Origin: Promineifilum sp019695075
Lineage (GTDB): Bacteria > Chloroflexota > Anaerolineae > Promineifilales > Promineifilaceae
Assembly (NCBI GenBank): GCA_026129185.1
Contig: JAHCIO010000021.1
Span: forward strand, 1 to 64,000
Length of the DNA: 64,000 nt
Reading direction: 5' to 3'
The position numbers and the translations under genes were made by a program. Numbering within the stretch: the stretch's first letter is position 1; each line of letters begins with the position of its first letter. The notes under the pieces were generated by a model. That model was given only the letters and a program-made list of their open reading frames with translations, searched no databases and was not told where the DNA came from. Positions 43,979-52,099 of the stretch are shown piece by piece.

Positions 43979-45595
43979 CTACGCCCCGGCCGGCTCCAGC
44001 GCGGCGATGAAGTCGATGATAGCATCGGCCACGGCCGCTGGCGCGCAGGCCTCGGCCACGTAGCGCGCCGCGGCCTCGCCCAGCGCCGCCCGCCGCTCCG
44101 GCGCGCGGGCCAGCGCCAGCAACGCGGTCAGGAGCGCCTCCTCGTCCAGCGGCGGCGTCTTGACCACGGCCCCGTCGGGAATCTCGGCGTACCAGCCGTG
44201 GTCGAAGACCACCAGCGCTCGCCCGGCGGCCATGACGCGCAGGGCCGCGCCCGATGTCTCGCCCAGGGTCGGGTAGCGCAGGTTGAGGACGATGTCGGCC
44301 GTGGCTGCCCAGTCGTTGAAGGCGTCGAACGACTCGACATAATCTATGTGGATAACGCTCTCGCCCAACCCCAACTCGGCCAGCAGCCCGTCGAGATCGA
44401 CTTCGGGCAGCACCTGGCCGACGATCAGAAAGCGCGCGTCGGGCACGTCGGCCAACAGCCGCCGGAAGACGCGCAACGCCAGCGGCAGTTGCTTGTTCGC
44501 CGTCACCTGCCCGACGACAGCGACGAGCAGCGCCTCCGGGGGCAAATTCAGTTCCGCCCGGCGCGAGCGGGCGCGACGCGGGGCAACAAGATGGGGGATG
44601 ACGGCCACGCGCGCCGCCGGCCGGACGGCGCGAATCCACCCATCCACCGTGCGGCTGTGGACGATGAGGCCAAGGCTGCTGTCGATCACCCGCGCGTTCA
44701 GGGCCACTTCGGTCAGCGGGTTGGCGGCGCGTCCGCTGCGGATGTCGCGCAGGCGCGGCGCGGCGGTGTCGCCCAGATCGTAGCCCATCTCGCGGGCATA
44801 GGCGGCGAAGCTGCCCGCGCCCAGAGTCAACTCGGCGACGAGGTGGTGGAGAACGTAGTCATGGAGCACGGTCACGCCGGGGTAGCGCCGCAGCATGTGG
44901 TAGATGGCGGCGTGGTGGGCGCTGTTGCCCATCTGGTAGAGCGGCAGGTCATAGGCCCAGCGCTCGGCCGGGAAGGCGGCCACGGGGCGGCGGGGCAGAT
45001 TGCCGGGCGCGTCCGGATCGTCGGTGAACAGGGTGATGTCGGCTCGCTCGGCCAGGTAGGGCAGCAACTCGGCGCTGTAGTCGGCGATGCCGCTGCGCGC
45101 GGGGGGCAGGGGGCTGAAATAGGCCAATCGGAAGCGCCGGCGGGGGCGATCCGGGAGAATCGCGCCACTGCTGCGATTCGGGAGAATCGCGCCACTGCTG
45201 CGATTCGGGAGAATCGCGCCACTGCTGCGATTCGGGAGAATCGCGCCACTGCTGCGATTCGGGAGAATCGCGCCACTGCCTAGCCGCGCGGCCACGGCGG
45301 CTGTGTCGCGGTTGAGTTGCGCGCCGGCCCGATCCAGGGCAACACGCTCGGCCTCCGCGGCGCTCGGCCCCAGTTGCCGCCGCGCCAGCCACTCGACCAG
45401 GGTGGCATTGAAGGCGCTCTGCTGGGCGGCCAGCGGGCCCACGTGCCAGCGGGTGGCCACGTCATTCCAGGCCGTCCGCAGCCAAACCACCAGCCGGCCA
45501 ACGCCCGGCGCGGCCGAGGCAAAGGCGTACTCGCTCAGTTCGGCGCGGCGGCCCATCTCTTCCAATCGGGCCTTGTCGAAGCGGTCGTCGCTCAT
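43979..45595 (-). CDS. GT4-family glycosyltransferase with N-terminal WLRT domain
   Basis: The 538-residue protein has three parts. Residues 1-105 form the WLRT accessory domain (VVWLRTAWNDVATRWHVGPL). Residues of about 106-150 are five repeats of SSGAILPNR encoded by the 27-bp palindrome. The GT-B enzyme follows (FRLAYFSPLPPARSGIADYS; donor site RYPTLGETSGAALRVMAAGR). The repeat lies exactly in the linker between domains, which explains why expansion is tolerated. A two-base gap separates it from the GT39-like gene. Confidence 0.9.
   Translation of the reverse strand: MSDDRFDKARLEEMGRRAELSEYAFASAAPGVGRLVVWLRTAWNDVATRWHVGPLAAQQSAFNATLVEWLARRQLGPSAAEAERVALDRAGAQLNRDTAAVAARLGSGAILPNRSSGAILPNRSSGAILPNRSSGAILPNRSSGAILPDRPRRRFRLAYFSPLPPARSGIADYSAELLPYLAERADITLFTDDPDAPGNLPRRPVAAFPAERWAYDLPLYQMGNSAHHAAIYHMLRRYPGVTVLHDYVLHHLVAELTLGAGSFAAYAREMGYDLGDTAAPRLRDIRSGRAANPLTEVALNARVIDSSLGLIVHSRTVDGWIRAVRPAARVAVIPHLVAPRRARSRRAELNLPPEALLVAVVGQVTANKQLPLALRVFRRLLADVPDARFLIVGQVLPEVDLDGLLAELGLGESVIHIDYVESFDAFNDWAATADIVLNLRYPTLGETSGAALRVMAAGRALVVFDHGWYAEIPDGAVVKTPPLDEEALLTALLALARAPERRAALGEAAARYVAEACAPAAVADAIIDFIAALEPAGA
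45146..45280. repeat. Five in-frame 27-bp palindromic units in a glycosyltransferase gene
   Basis: Five units GCGATTCGGGAGAATCGCGC+CACTGCT at exact 27-base spacing (starts 45146, 45173, 45200, 45227, 45254). Only the first (GCGATCC) and the last (CTGCC end) differ, so the expansion is recent. Confidence 0.96.
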
Positions 45596-45622
45596 CGGTG
45601 ATCAGTGGGCAGTGGGCAGTGG

Positions 45623-47422
45623 TCAGTTGCGCCAGGGCAGGTCGGGCACGGCCGCGGGCGTGGCGTAGGGGCCGGCGCGCAGGTCATCGAAGTAGCCGTG
45701 GGCCTCCAGCGCCGTGTAAGAGAAGAGCGCGTGGCCGGCCGTACCCAGCGCCCGCGCCGCGGCAATGCGGAAGGCGATCTGATCGAAGCTCTGGTCGGAG
45801 CCGATGCCGGCGATCACGTAGCGCTGGCCGCGGTGACTCTGGAAGTCGGCCACCAGCGTCTGCCAGCGGTCGTTGGGGAAGGGGTTGGGCGTATTGGACG
45901 AATAGATCATCGGCGAGACGGCGTCGATGTAGCCTCCTTGCAGCCAGCCCTGCGAATCTTGATAGTAGTCGCTGTACCCCTGGCTATAACCCCAGCCCCA
46001 GCGGTCGATGTAGGTCGGCCAGACGGCGGCCGTCAGCCACACGTCGCGCCCGCTGGGCAGGATGATCTCCTGGTAGACCTCGCGCACCAGCCTATTGATC
46101 TGTTCGCGCTGCCAGTCGGCATAGACGCCGGCCGCGCCGCTGAAGCAGGGCGCGCCGAAGGCGGCTTCGCTGACCGGGTCGCAGGAGGTGTTGCGGCCGG
46201 CATAGCGCACGCGGTCGAGATGGATGCCGTCGATGGCGTAGCGGCTGACCAGGTCGTGGACAACGGCCTTGAAGTGCTCGCGGAAAGCGGCCGAGGCGGG
46301 CGAGGCCACCTGGTACTCGCCGCAGGAGACGGCATCGAGCGTCGTCCACTGGGCGGCGTTGAGCTTGTCGTTGGTCAGGCCGTGGGCGTCGCGCAGGCGA
46401 TACCACAGCGGCGTGGGGGTGGCCGCGGGCGGCGGCGGGCAGGTGTTAGCCGCGGTGCGGTCGCCGATGGGGTAGACGTTGACGTAGGCGTGCAGTTGCA
46501 GGCCGCGAGCGTGGGCGCGCTCGACGAAATAGGCCAGCGGATCCCACGCCGGCGAGGGCGGCTGGCCCAGGACGCCGCCGCTGACGCGCGCCGCCCACGG
46601 CTCCAGGCCGGAGACGTAGTAGGCGTCGGCCGTGCCCCGCACCTGGAAGAAGATGGCGTTGAAGCCGGCGTCGGCGGCGTTGGCGACGATCTGGTCGATG
46701 CGCGCCGGGTCGGCCGGGTGGTTGAAGACCGTCCAGTCGAAGCGCGTCACCCATAGCCCGCGCAACTCAACCATGCCCGGCGGCCGGGTGGCCGTCGGCG
46801 AAGGCGTCGGCAGCGTCGCCGTGCGATAGACCTCCAGGAAGAGCAGCTTGTTGTTGACCGCCGACGCGCCGCTGCGCACGGTCAGGCGGCCGTCGCTCAC
46901 GGTGACGCTCAGCGTGCCGGCGATGAAGCGGCGGCTATCGTTGGGCGCGCCGGAGAGAAGCGTCTGGCCCTCGGCCGTGCTGTGCATGAAGCCGTCGCCG
47001 GCCGCCGGGTCGCCGGCCACGGCGTAGACATCGTAGACGCCGGGCGGCAGGGCCAGCTCCCAGACGGCGTCGGGGTTCTCCGGCTTTTGCAGGTGAATCA
47101 GCGTGTCGTAGCGTTGGTCGTAGGCCTCGGGCGCGTTGCGCTCGCGCGTGGCAGCGCTGTTGTCGGCATTCCAGCCGTAGGCGAAGCCGTTGCCGCGGTC
47201 GGCAAAGACCGCGCCGCTGTCGGGCAGATAGCCGGGGGGCACTTCGGCCGCGGCCGGCTGGAAGTTGATCTTGACCACCGGCTCACCACTTGACGGCGGG
47301 CCGAGGACGATGATCGGCGCGTAGCTCCGCCCCGCTCCCTGGGCCAGGAGCGTTAGCGCCGCGCCGGCCAGAGCCAGGCCGGCCACCAACAGCACAACCG
47401 AACGACGCACAGTACGGCTCAT
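45623..47422 (-). CDS. Secreted GHL10-family glycoside hydrolase-like protein
   Basis: From ATG 47422 the 599-residue protein has a signal peptide, a beta-sandwich of about 130 residues (INFQPAAAEVPPGYLPDSG, malectin-like) and a TIM barrel starting VELRGLWVTRFDWTVFNHPA, typical of GHL10 (YngK-like) proteins. The barrel includes FQVRGTADAYYVSG and IDGIHLDRVRYAG. Members act on peptidoglycan- or surface-derived sugars, with few tested. Its ATG overlaps the stop of the small membrane protein gene. Confidence 0.88.
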   Translation of the reverse strand: MSRTVRRSVVLLVAGLALAGAALTLLAQGAGRSYAPIIVLGPPSSGEPVVKINFQPAAAEVPPGYLPDSGAVFADRGNGFAYGWNADNSAATRERNAPEAYDQRYDTLIHLQKPENPDAVWELALPPGVYDVYAVAGDPAAGDGFMHSTAEGQTLLSGAPNDSRRFIAGTLSVTVSDGRLTVRSGASAVNNKLLFLEVYRTATLPTPSPTATRPPGMVELRGLWVTRFDWTVFNHPADPARIDQIVANAADAGFNAIFFQVRGTADAYYVSGLEPWAARVSGGVLGQPPSPAWDPLAYFVERAHARGLQLHAYVNVYPIGDRTAANTCPPPPAATPTPLWYRLRDAHGLTNDKLNAAQWTTLDAVSCGEYQVASPASAAFREHFKAVVHDLVSRYAIDGIHLDRVRYAGRNTSCDPVSEAAFGAPCFSGAAGVYADWQREQINRLVREVYQEIILPSGRDVWLTAAVWPTYIDRWGWGYSQGYSDYYQDSQGWLQGGYIDAVSPMIYSSNTPNPFPNDRWQTLVADFQSHRGQRYVIAGIGSDQSFDQIAFRIAAARALGTAGHALFSYTALEAHGYFDDLRAGPYATPAAVPDLPWRN

Positions 47423-47739
47423 TTGGCCGCTATTGTGCCATACATGGCCCGATGAACCAAAGCCCCGCCGTAGCCTCCGACCAAGGCCACTATCAACGCC
47501 AGCAGACTGGCGACGTTCCCCCCTCTGATGATGCCCAGCAACGGGATCATACCGCCAATGGCCAGCGCCCATACCCAGGGCCGCCGCGGCGCGACGAAGC
47601 CGAACGCCGCCGACAGCAGCAACACCACACCGGCAGTAATGCCCGTGTCGTCCCACGTCGGACGGCCATCCATCCAGGCAATGCTCGCGCCCACCACCAC
47701 CGCCACAGCCAACAGAACCCAGAACGTTCGTGAGGACAT
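47419..47739 (-). CDS. Small four-helix membrane protein of unknown function
   Basis: A 106-residue protein of almost only membrane helices (FWVLLAVAVVVGASIAWMDG, GITAGVVLLLSAAFGFVAP, WALAIGGMIPLLGIIRG, VASLLALIVALVGGYGGALV). GGAG is seven bases before the ATG, and its stop overlaps the start of the GHL10 gene, so it is a real, co-translated gene. I recognise no family motif. Confidence 0.75.
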   Translation of the reverse strand: MSSRTFWVLLAVAVVVGASIAWMDGRPTWDDTGITAGVVLLLSAAFGFVAPRRPWVWALAIGGMIPLLGIIRGGNVASLLALIVALVGGYGGALVHRAMYGTIAAK

Positions 47740-47796
47740 TTTTTCGCTCCAAGCGGCCGGGTCATCTCCGACATCGGCAAGCGCACCCGGCTACTG

Positions 47797-47815
47797 CTCG
47801 TGATCATAGCACGAG
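47797..47815 (-). promoter_or_regulatory. Extended -10 promoter overlapped by a palindrome
   Basis: On the minus strand TGC-TATGAT (complement of 47803-47811) is an extended -10 box about sixty bases before the small membrane protein start. The palindrome CTCGTG-N7-CACGAG covers it, as an operator would. Confidence 0.45.
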
Positions 47816-47865
47816 GGATGGATAGGAAACGGTCAAAACCTCTCAAGCCCGGCCCTGCCGCCTGA

Positions 47866-47893
47866 TTGACAGCTATCCTTCCTGCTCTATACT
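47866..47893 (+). promoter_or_regulatory. Promoter of the kynB-kynU operon
   Basis: TTGACA (47866-47871), 16-base spacer, TATACT (47888-47893). Transcription should begin near 47900, so that the palindrome that follows forms a hairpin at the very 5' end of the mRNA. Confidence 0.7.
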
Positions 47894-47901
47894 CGCCGCC
47901 A

Positions 47902-47924
47902 GCGATTCGGGCGAATCGCGCCAC
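47902..47924. repeat. Dispersed palindrome copy in the kynB leader
   Basis: GCGATTC-GGGC-GAATCGC with CGCCAC tail, directly before the AAGGAG of kynB. Confidence 0.85.
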
Positions 47925-47935
47925 AAGGAGACACA

Positions 47936-48577
47936 ATGAACGCTAAACCCCGTCTGTATGACATCAGCCGCGACCTGACCAACGGCATGGTCGTCTGGCC
48001 GGGCGACAAAGACTTTGCCCTGACGCCCAACGGCAGCATCGCCGACGGCGGCGCGGTGAACGTCTCCACCGTCCTGTTCAGCAGCCACTCCGGCACCCAC
48101 GTCGATGCCCCCTACCATTTTGAGGACGACGCGCCGAAGCTGGACAAGGTCGATCTGTCGGCCTACTGGGGGCCGGCCCAGGTCGTCACGGTCACGAAGG
48201 CCGCCGGGCCGCTCACGCCGGCCGACTTCGCGGGCTACGACCTCGGCCGCGCCCCGCGCCTGCTGATCCACTCGCCCCTCAGCGCCGCCGACACGACCAT
48301 CTTCCATAAGGCGTTCGTCTACCCCAGCCCGGAGTTGGCCGACCACCTGGGCGGCCTGGGCATCGTCCTCTACGGGGCCGATTCGCCGTCGATGGACGCC
48401 TTCGACAGCAAAGATTTGGCCGGCCACCACGCCCTACAGCGCAACAACATCCTCATCCTCGAAGGGCTGATGCTCGACGGCGTGCCCGACGGCCTCTATG
48501 AGCTGTCGGCCTTCCCGCTGAAGCTCATCGGCGGCGACGGCAGCCCGGTGCGGGCGGTGTTGCGGGCGTTGGAGTGA
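47936..48577 (+). CDS. kynB: Cyclase-family hydrolase, kynurenine formamidase type
   Basis: The 213-residue protein has the metal-binding motif HSGTHVDAPYHF and a second site at GHHALQRNNI typical of KynB-type cyclase-fold amidohydrolases. It would hydrolyse N-formylkynurenine to kynurenine. The kynureninase gene follows at once, which supports this over other cyclase-family activities. AAGGAGACACA precedes the ATG. Confidence 0.88.
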   Translation: MNAKPRLYDISRDLTNGMVVWPGDKDFALTPNGSIADGGAVNVSTVLFSSHSGTHVDAPYHFEDDAPKLDKVDLSAYWGPAQVVTVTKAAGPLTPADFAGYDLGRAPRLLIHSPLSAADTTIFHKAFVYPSPELADHLGGLGIVLYGADSPSMDAFDSKDLAGHHALQRNNILILEGLMLDGVPDGLYELSAFPLKLIGGDGSPVRAVLRALE

Positions 48578-48608
48578 GGGATGAAGGATGAAGGATGAGG
48601 GAGGAGGG
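48578..48608. repeat. GGATGAR heptamer array before kynU
   Basis: GGGATGAAGGATGAAGGATG... continuing to GGAGGAGGG. The last units form the Shine-Dalgarno of kynU and the ATG itself lies in a further GGATGAA unit. Confidence 0.85.
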
Positions 48609-49886
48609 ATGAAGGGCAGAGACGCAGCTCTGTCCCTACGACGGGCGCAGGCGATGGACGCGGCCGACCCGCTGACCGCCTTCCGCGACCGGTTCGTGAT
48701 CGATGATACGGAACTGATCTACCTGGACGGCAACTCGCTCGGCCGCCTGCCGCGGGCGACCGCGCCGCGCCTGGCCGCCGCCGTCGCCGACGAGTGGGGC
48801 GGGCGTCTCGTGCGCGGCTGGAACGAGGGCTGGTTCGACGCGCCCGACCGCATCGGCGGCAAACTGGCCGGGCTGCTGGGGGCGGCGGCCGACGAGGTCA
48901 TCCTGGCCGACGCCACCTCGGTCAACCTGTTCAAGCTGACGCTGGCGGCGCTGCTGGCCCGGCCGGGGCGGCACACCATCGTCACCGACGACCTCAACTT
49001 CCCGTCCGACCTCTACATCCTGCGCAGCGCCGCGGCGCTGGCCGGGCGGCCGGTGGTGGTGCGCGTTGTGCCCTCGGCCGACGGCATCCACGGCCCGGCC
49101 GAAGCGCTGGCCGCTGCCATGGACGAGGACACGGCCCTGCTCAGCCTCTCCCACACCGTCTTCAAGAGCGGCTACACCTACGACATGGCCGCCCTGACCG
49201 CGTTGGCCCACCGGGCCGGGGCGCTGGCGCTGTGGGACCTCAGCCATTCGGCCGGGGCGGTTGTCGTCGATCTGCGCGGCGCGGACGCCGACCTGGCCGT
49301 GGGCTGCACCTACAAGTACCTCAACGGCGGCCCCGGCGCGCCGGCCTTCCTCTACGTGCGCCGCGATTTGCACGACGCGCTGGCCAACCCCATCAGCGGC
49401 TGGCTCGGCCGGGCCGACCCGTTCGACTTCGCCCTCGACTACGCCCCCGCGGCCGGCATCCGCCGCTTCCTGAGCGGCACGCCGCCCATCCTGTCGCTGA
49501 CCGCCGTCGAGCCGGGCATCGACCTGCTGCTGGAGGCAGGCATGGCGCGGCTGCGCGAGCGCTCCGTACGGCTGAGCGAGTACCTTATCGCTCGCTGGGA
49601 GGAGCGCCTGGAGCCGCTGGGCTTCCGCCTCAACTCGCCGCGTGACCCGGCCCGCCGTGGCTCCCACGTCTCGTTAGGCCACGATGACGGCCTGCGCATC
49701 AATCTGGCTCTCATCCACGAGGCGCGGGTCTTGCCCGACTTTCGCCGCCCGGATAATATCCGTTTGGGCATCGCGCCGCTCTATAACACCTTCACCGAGC
49801 TGCACACGGCCGTCGAACGGCTGCGCGCTGTCGTCGTCGAGGGCCTCCACCGGCGCTACGACGCGGCCGGCCTGGCAGTCACCTGA
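48609..49886 (+). CDS. kynU: Kynureninase
   Basis: A 425-residue PLP enzyme of aminotransferase fold type I. It starts with AMDAADPLTAFRDRF and IYLDGNSLGRLPRA, both signatures of kynureninase; the PLP lysine is in CTYKYLNGGPGAPAF, and the binding Asp in ALWDLSHSAGA. It cleaves kynurenine to anthranilate and alanine. The start at 48609 is chosen because family members extend about fifteen residues before DAADP. Tryptophan dioxygenase is not in the window. Confidence 0.93.
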   Translation: MKGRDAALSLRRAQAMDAADPLTAFRDRFVIDDTELIYLDGNSLGRLPRATAPRLAAAVADEWGGRLVRGWNEGWFDAPDRIGGKLAGLLGAAADEVILADATSVNLFKLTLAALLARPGRHTIVTDDLNFPSDLYILRSAAALAGRPVVVRVVPSADGIHGPAEALAAAMDEDTALLSLSHTVFKSGYTYDMAALTALAHRAGALALWDLSHSAGAVVVDLRGADADLAVGCTYKYLNGGPGAPAFLYVRRDLHDALANPISGWLGRADPFDFALDYAPAAGIRRFLSGTPPILSLTAVEPGIDLLLEAGMARLRERSVRLSEYLIARWEERLEPLGFRLNSPRDPARRGSHVSLGHDDGLRINLALIHEARVLPDFRRPDNIRLGIAPLYNTFTELHTAVERLRAVVVEGLHRRYDAAGLAVT

Positions 49887-49922
49887 GCGACCCAAACACC
49901 CAACGGCGGCAAAACAAGCACT

Positions 49923-50927
49923 ATGAAACCCCTGCAACGCTTCGAGACCGGCGCCGGACGGATCATCTTCTCCTTCCCGGCGCGCTCCTTCCCCACGCTG
50001 ACCAACAATATCTACGTCATTGACGACGGCGAGCAGTACGTCCTCATTGACGCCGGTTCGGGCATGGAGCGCCCCAACGCCGACCTGCTGGCCGGCTTCA
50101 CGGCCATCGGCGAGCACCTCGGTCGTCCCTTCTCCCCGGCCGACATCGGCACGATCCTGATCACCCACGGCCACATCGACCACTTCGGCGGCCTGCCCTT
50201 CCTGCGCCAATACACCGCCGCGCCCGCCGGCGTCCACGTCCTCGACCGGCGCGTGCTGTCCAACCACGAGGAGCGCATGGTCTTCGCCTATCGGCGGCTG
50301 GAGACGTTTCTGGAGGGCGCGGGCGTGTCGGCCGAGGAGCGGGTCGTGCTGATGAGCGTCTACCTGTTCTCCAAGACCTACTACCGCTCCACGCCGGTGC
50401 AGTTCTTGCTGGAGGAGGGGCGGCCGACGGTGGGCGGCTTCGGCGTGTTCCACGTGCCCGGCCACTGCCCCGGCCAGGTCTGCCTGCTGGTCGATGACGT
50501 GCTGCTGACGGCCGACCAGGTGCTATCACGCATCACGCCCCACCAGGCCCCGGAGAGCATCACCCTGAACATGGGCCTGGGCCACTACCTCGACTCGCTC
50601 GACAAGGTGGCGGCGCTGCCGGGCGTGCGCCTGGGCCTGGGCGGCCACGAAGACCCCATCGACGACGTGCCCGGCCGCGTCGCCGCCATCCGCGCCGCCC
50701 ATGACGAGCGCCTGGGCAAGGTCATGGACATCTGCCGCGCGCCCCAGTCCATCGCCGCCATCAGCCGCGCCCTCTTCGGCCACGTGGACAGCTATCACGT
50801 CCTCCTGGCGTTGGAAGAGACGGGCGCGCACGTCGAATACCTCCACCAGCGCGGCGAGCTAATAGCCGCCAACCTGGAGGAGATCGAGGCGACGAGCCGG
50901 CCGGTGGTGCAGTATGTGCGCGGCTGA
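49923..50927 (+). CDS. Metallo-beta-lactamase-fold hydrolase with winged-helix C-terminus
   Basis: The 334-residue protein has THGHIDHFGG (the HxHxDH zinc site, near residue 82), a further His in VFHVPGHCPGQ and Asp in LLTADQVLS. The last 80 residues form a small winged-helix domain (CRAPQSIAAISRALFG), as in LACTB2-like hydrolases. Substrate unknown; thioester or nucleic-acid phosphodiester hydrolysis are both known in related enzymes. It overlaps mutY by 14 bases. Confidence 0.85.
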   Translation: MKPLQRFETGAGRIIFSFPARSFPTLTNNIYVIDDGEQYVLIDAGSGMERPNADLLAGFTAIGEHLGRPFSPADIGTILITHGHIDHFGGLPFLRQYTAAPAGVHVLDRRVLSNHEERMVFAYRRLETFLEGAGVSAEERVVLMSVYLFSKTYYRSTPVQFLLEEGRPTVGGFGVFHVPGHCPGQVCLLVDDVLLTADQVLSRITPHQAPESITLNMGLGHYLDSLDKVAALPGVRLGLGGHEDPIDDVPGRVAAIRAAHDERLGKVMDICRAPQSIAAISRALFGHVDSYHVLLALEETGAHVEYLHQRGELIAANLEEIEATSRPVVQYVRG

Positions 50928-52023
50928 GGAAGAAGGCCCCCTGCTCTCCTGGTGGGACGCCAACCGCGCCGACCTGCCCTGGCGGCGCACCCAAGACCCC
51001 TACGCCATCTGGATCGCCGAGGTGATGCTGCAACAGACGCAGATCGCCGCGGTCGTCCCCTATTATGAGCGCTGGCTGGCCCGCTTCCCGACGGTCGCGG
51101 CGCTGGCCGCCGCCCCGCTGGACGACGTGCTCAAGCAGTGGGAAGGGCTGGGCTATTACAGCCGGGCGCGCCATCTGCACGCCGCGGCCCAACGCATCGT
51201 GGCCGACCACGGCGGCCGGCTGCCGGATACGCTCGAAGAGCTGCTACGGCTGCCGGGCGTCGGCCGCTACACCGCCGGGGCCGTGGCCTCCATCGCCTAC
51301 GGCGTGCGCGCGCCCGTGCTGGATGGCAACGTCATCCGCGTCCTCAGCCGCCTGTTTGACGTGGCCGAGGACGTGACCCGGCCGGAGACGCGCGCGCGTC
51401 TGTGGGCGCTGGCCGAGGGGCTTGTGCCCGCCGAGCGGCCGGGCGACTATAACCAGGCGCTGATGGAACTGGGGCAGGTCATCTGCGTGCCGCAACGGCC
51501 GCGCTGCCTCCTCTGCCCGCTGCGCGACGACTGCCTGGCCCGGCAGCGCGGCACGCAGTTGGAACGACCGGTGCGCCCGCCGCGCCGCCGCACGCCGCAC
51601 TACGACGTCGTCGCGGCGATCATCTGGCGCGACGGGCCGCCCGCGGCCGGCGGCCACTTCCTCATCGCCCAGCGGCCGCACGAGGGCTTGCTGGGCGGGC
51701 TATGGGAGTTCCCTGGCGGCAAGGTCGAGCCGGGCGAGACGCGGCCGGAGGCGCTGCGGCGGGAGATCGCCGAGGAGTTGGCCCTGGAGATCGCGCCGGG
51801 CGACTTCCTCGTCGAGGTCGCCCACGCCTACACCCACTTTCGCATCACCCTCCACGCCTTCCACGCCGCCTACACGGGCGGCGAACCGCAGCACCTCGGC
51901 GTGGCCGACCACGCCTGGGTGACGCTAGACGACGTGGAGCGCTACGCCTTCGCCGTCACCGACCGGAAGATCATCCAGGCGTTGCGAGGGCTGTTCGCGG
52001 CCTCAGCCCTCCCCGGCGACTAA
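50914..52023 (+). CDS. mutY: A/G-specific adenine DNA glycosylase
   Basis: A 369-residue MutY. The HhH motif LPGVGRYTAGAVASIAYG carries the catalytic region (Asp in VLDGNVIRV), followed by the [4Fe-4S] loop C-X6-C-X2-C-X5-C (CVPQRPRCLLCPLRDDC). The C-terminal domain is NUDIX-like (GGKVEPGETRPEALRREIAE), used to recognise 8-oxoguanine. It removes adenine opposite 8-oxoG. Start at 50914 inside the preceding gene. The last codons lie in a sequence that is repeated 74 bases on. Confidence 0.95.
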   Translation: MCAAEEEGPLLSWWDANRADLPWRRTQDPYAIWIAEVMLQQTQIAAVVPYYERWLARFPTVAALAAAPLDDVLKQWEGLGYYSRARHLHAAAQRIVADHGGRLPDTLEELLRLPGVGRYTAGAVASIAYGVRAPVLDGNVIRVLSRLFDVAEDVTRPETRARLWALAEGLVPAERPGDYNQALMELGQVICVPQRPRCLLCPLRDDCLARQRGTQLERPVRPPRRRTPHYDVVAAIIWRDGPPAAGGHFLIAQRPHEGLLGGLWEFPGGKVEPGETRPEALRREIAEELALEIAPGDFLVEVAHAYTHFRITLHAFHAAYTGGEPQHLGVADHAWVTLDDVERYAFAVTDRKIIQALRGLFAASALPGD

Positions 52024-52099
52024 GCTTGAGGGATGAAGGATGAAGGATGAAGGATGAGTCTTGGCTGTTCGCAGTCTCAACCCTCCCCGGCGATTAAGC
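51991..52099. repeat. 35-bp direct repeat across the mutY and Uma2 gene ends
   Basis: Copies 51991-52025 and 52065-52099 match in 31 of 35 positions; all four differences are transitions (G to A or C to T). The first codes for the MutY C-terminus, the second for the last codons of the opposite-strand Uma2 gene. A GGATGAA array (52028-52057) lies between. Confidence 0.9.

Noticed and set aside
45146..45280. Possible CRISPR array or protein-coding repeat domain
   Set aside because: Contiguous 27-base palindromes with no spacers; the same DNA occurs in gaps and in another frame elsewhere, so it is a DNA element.
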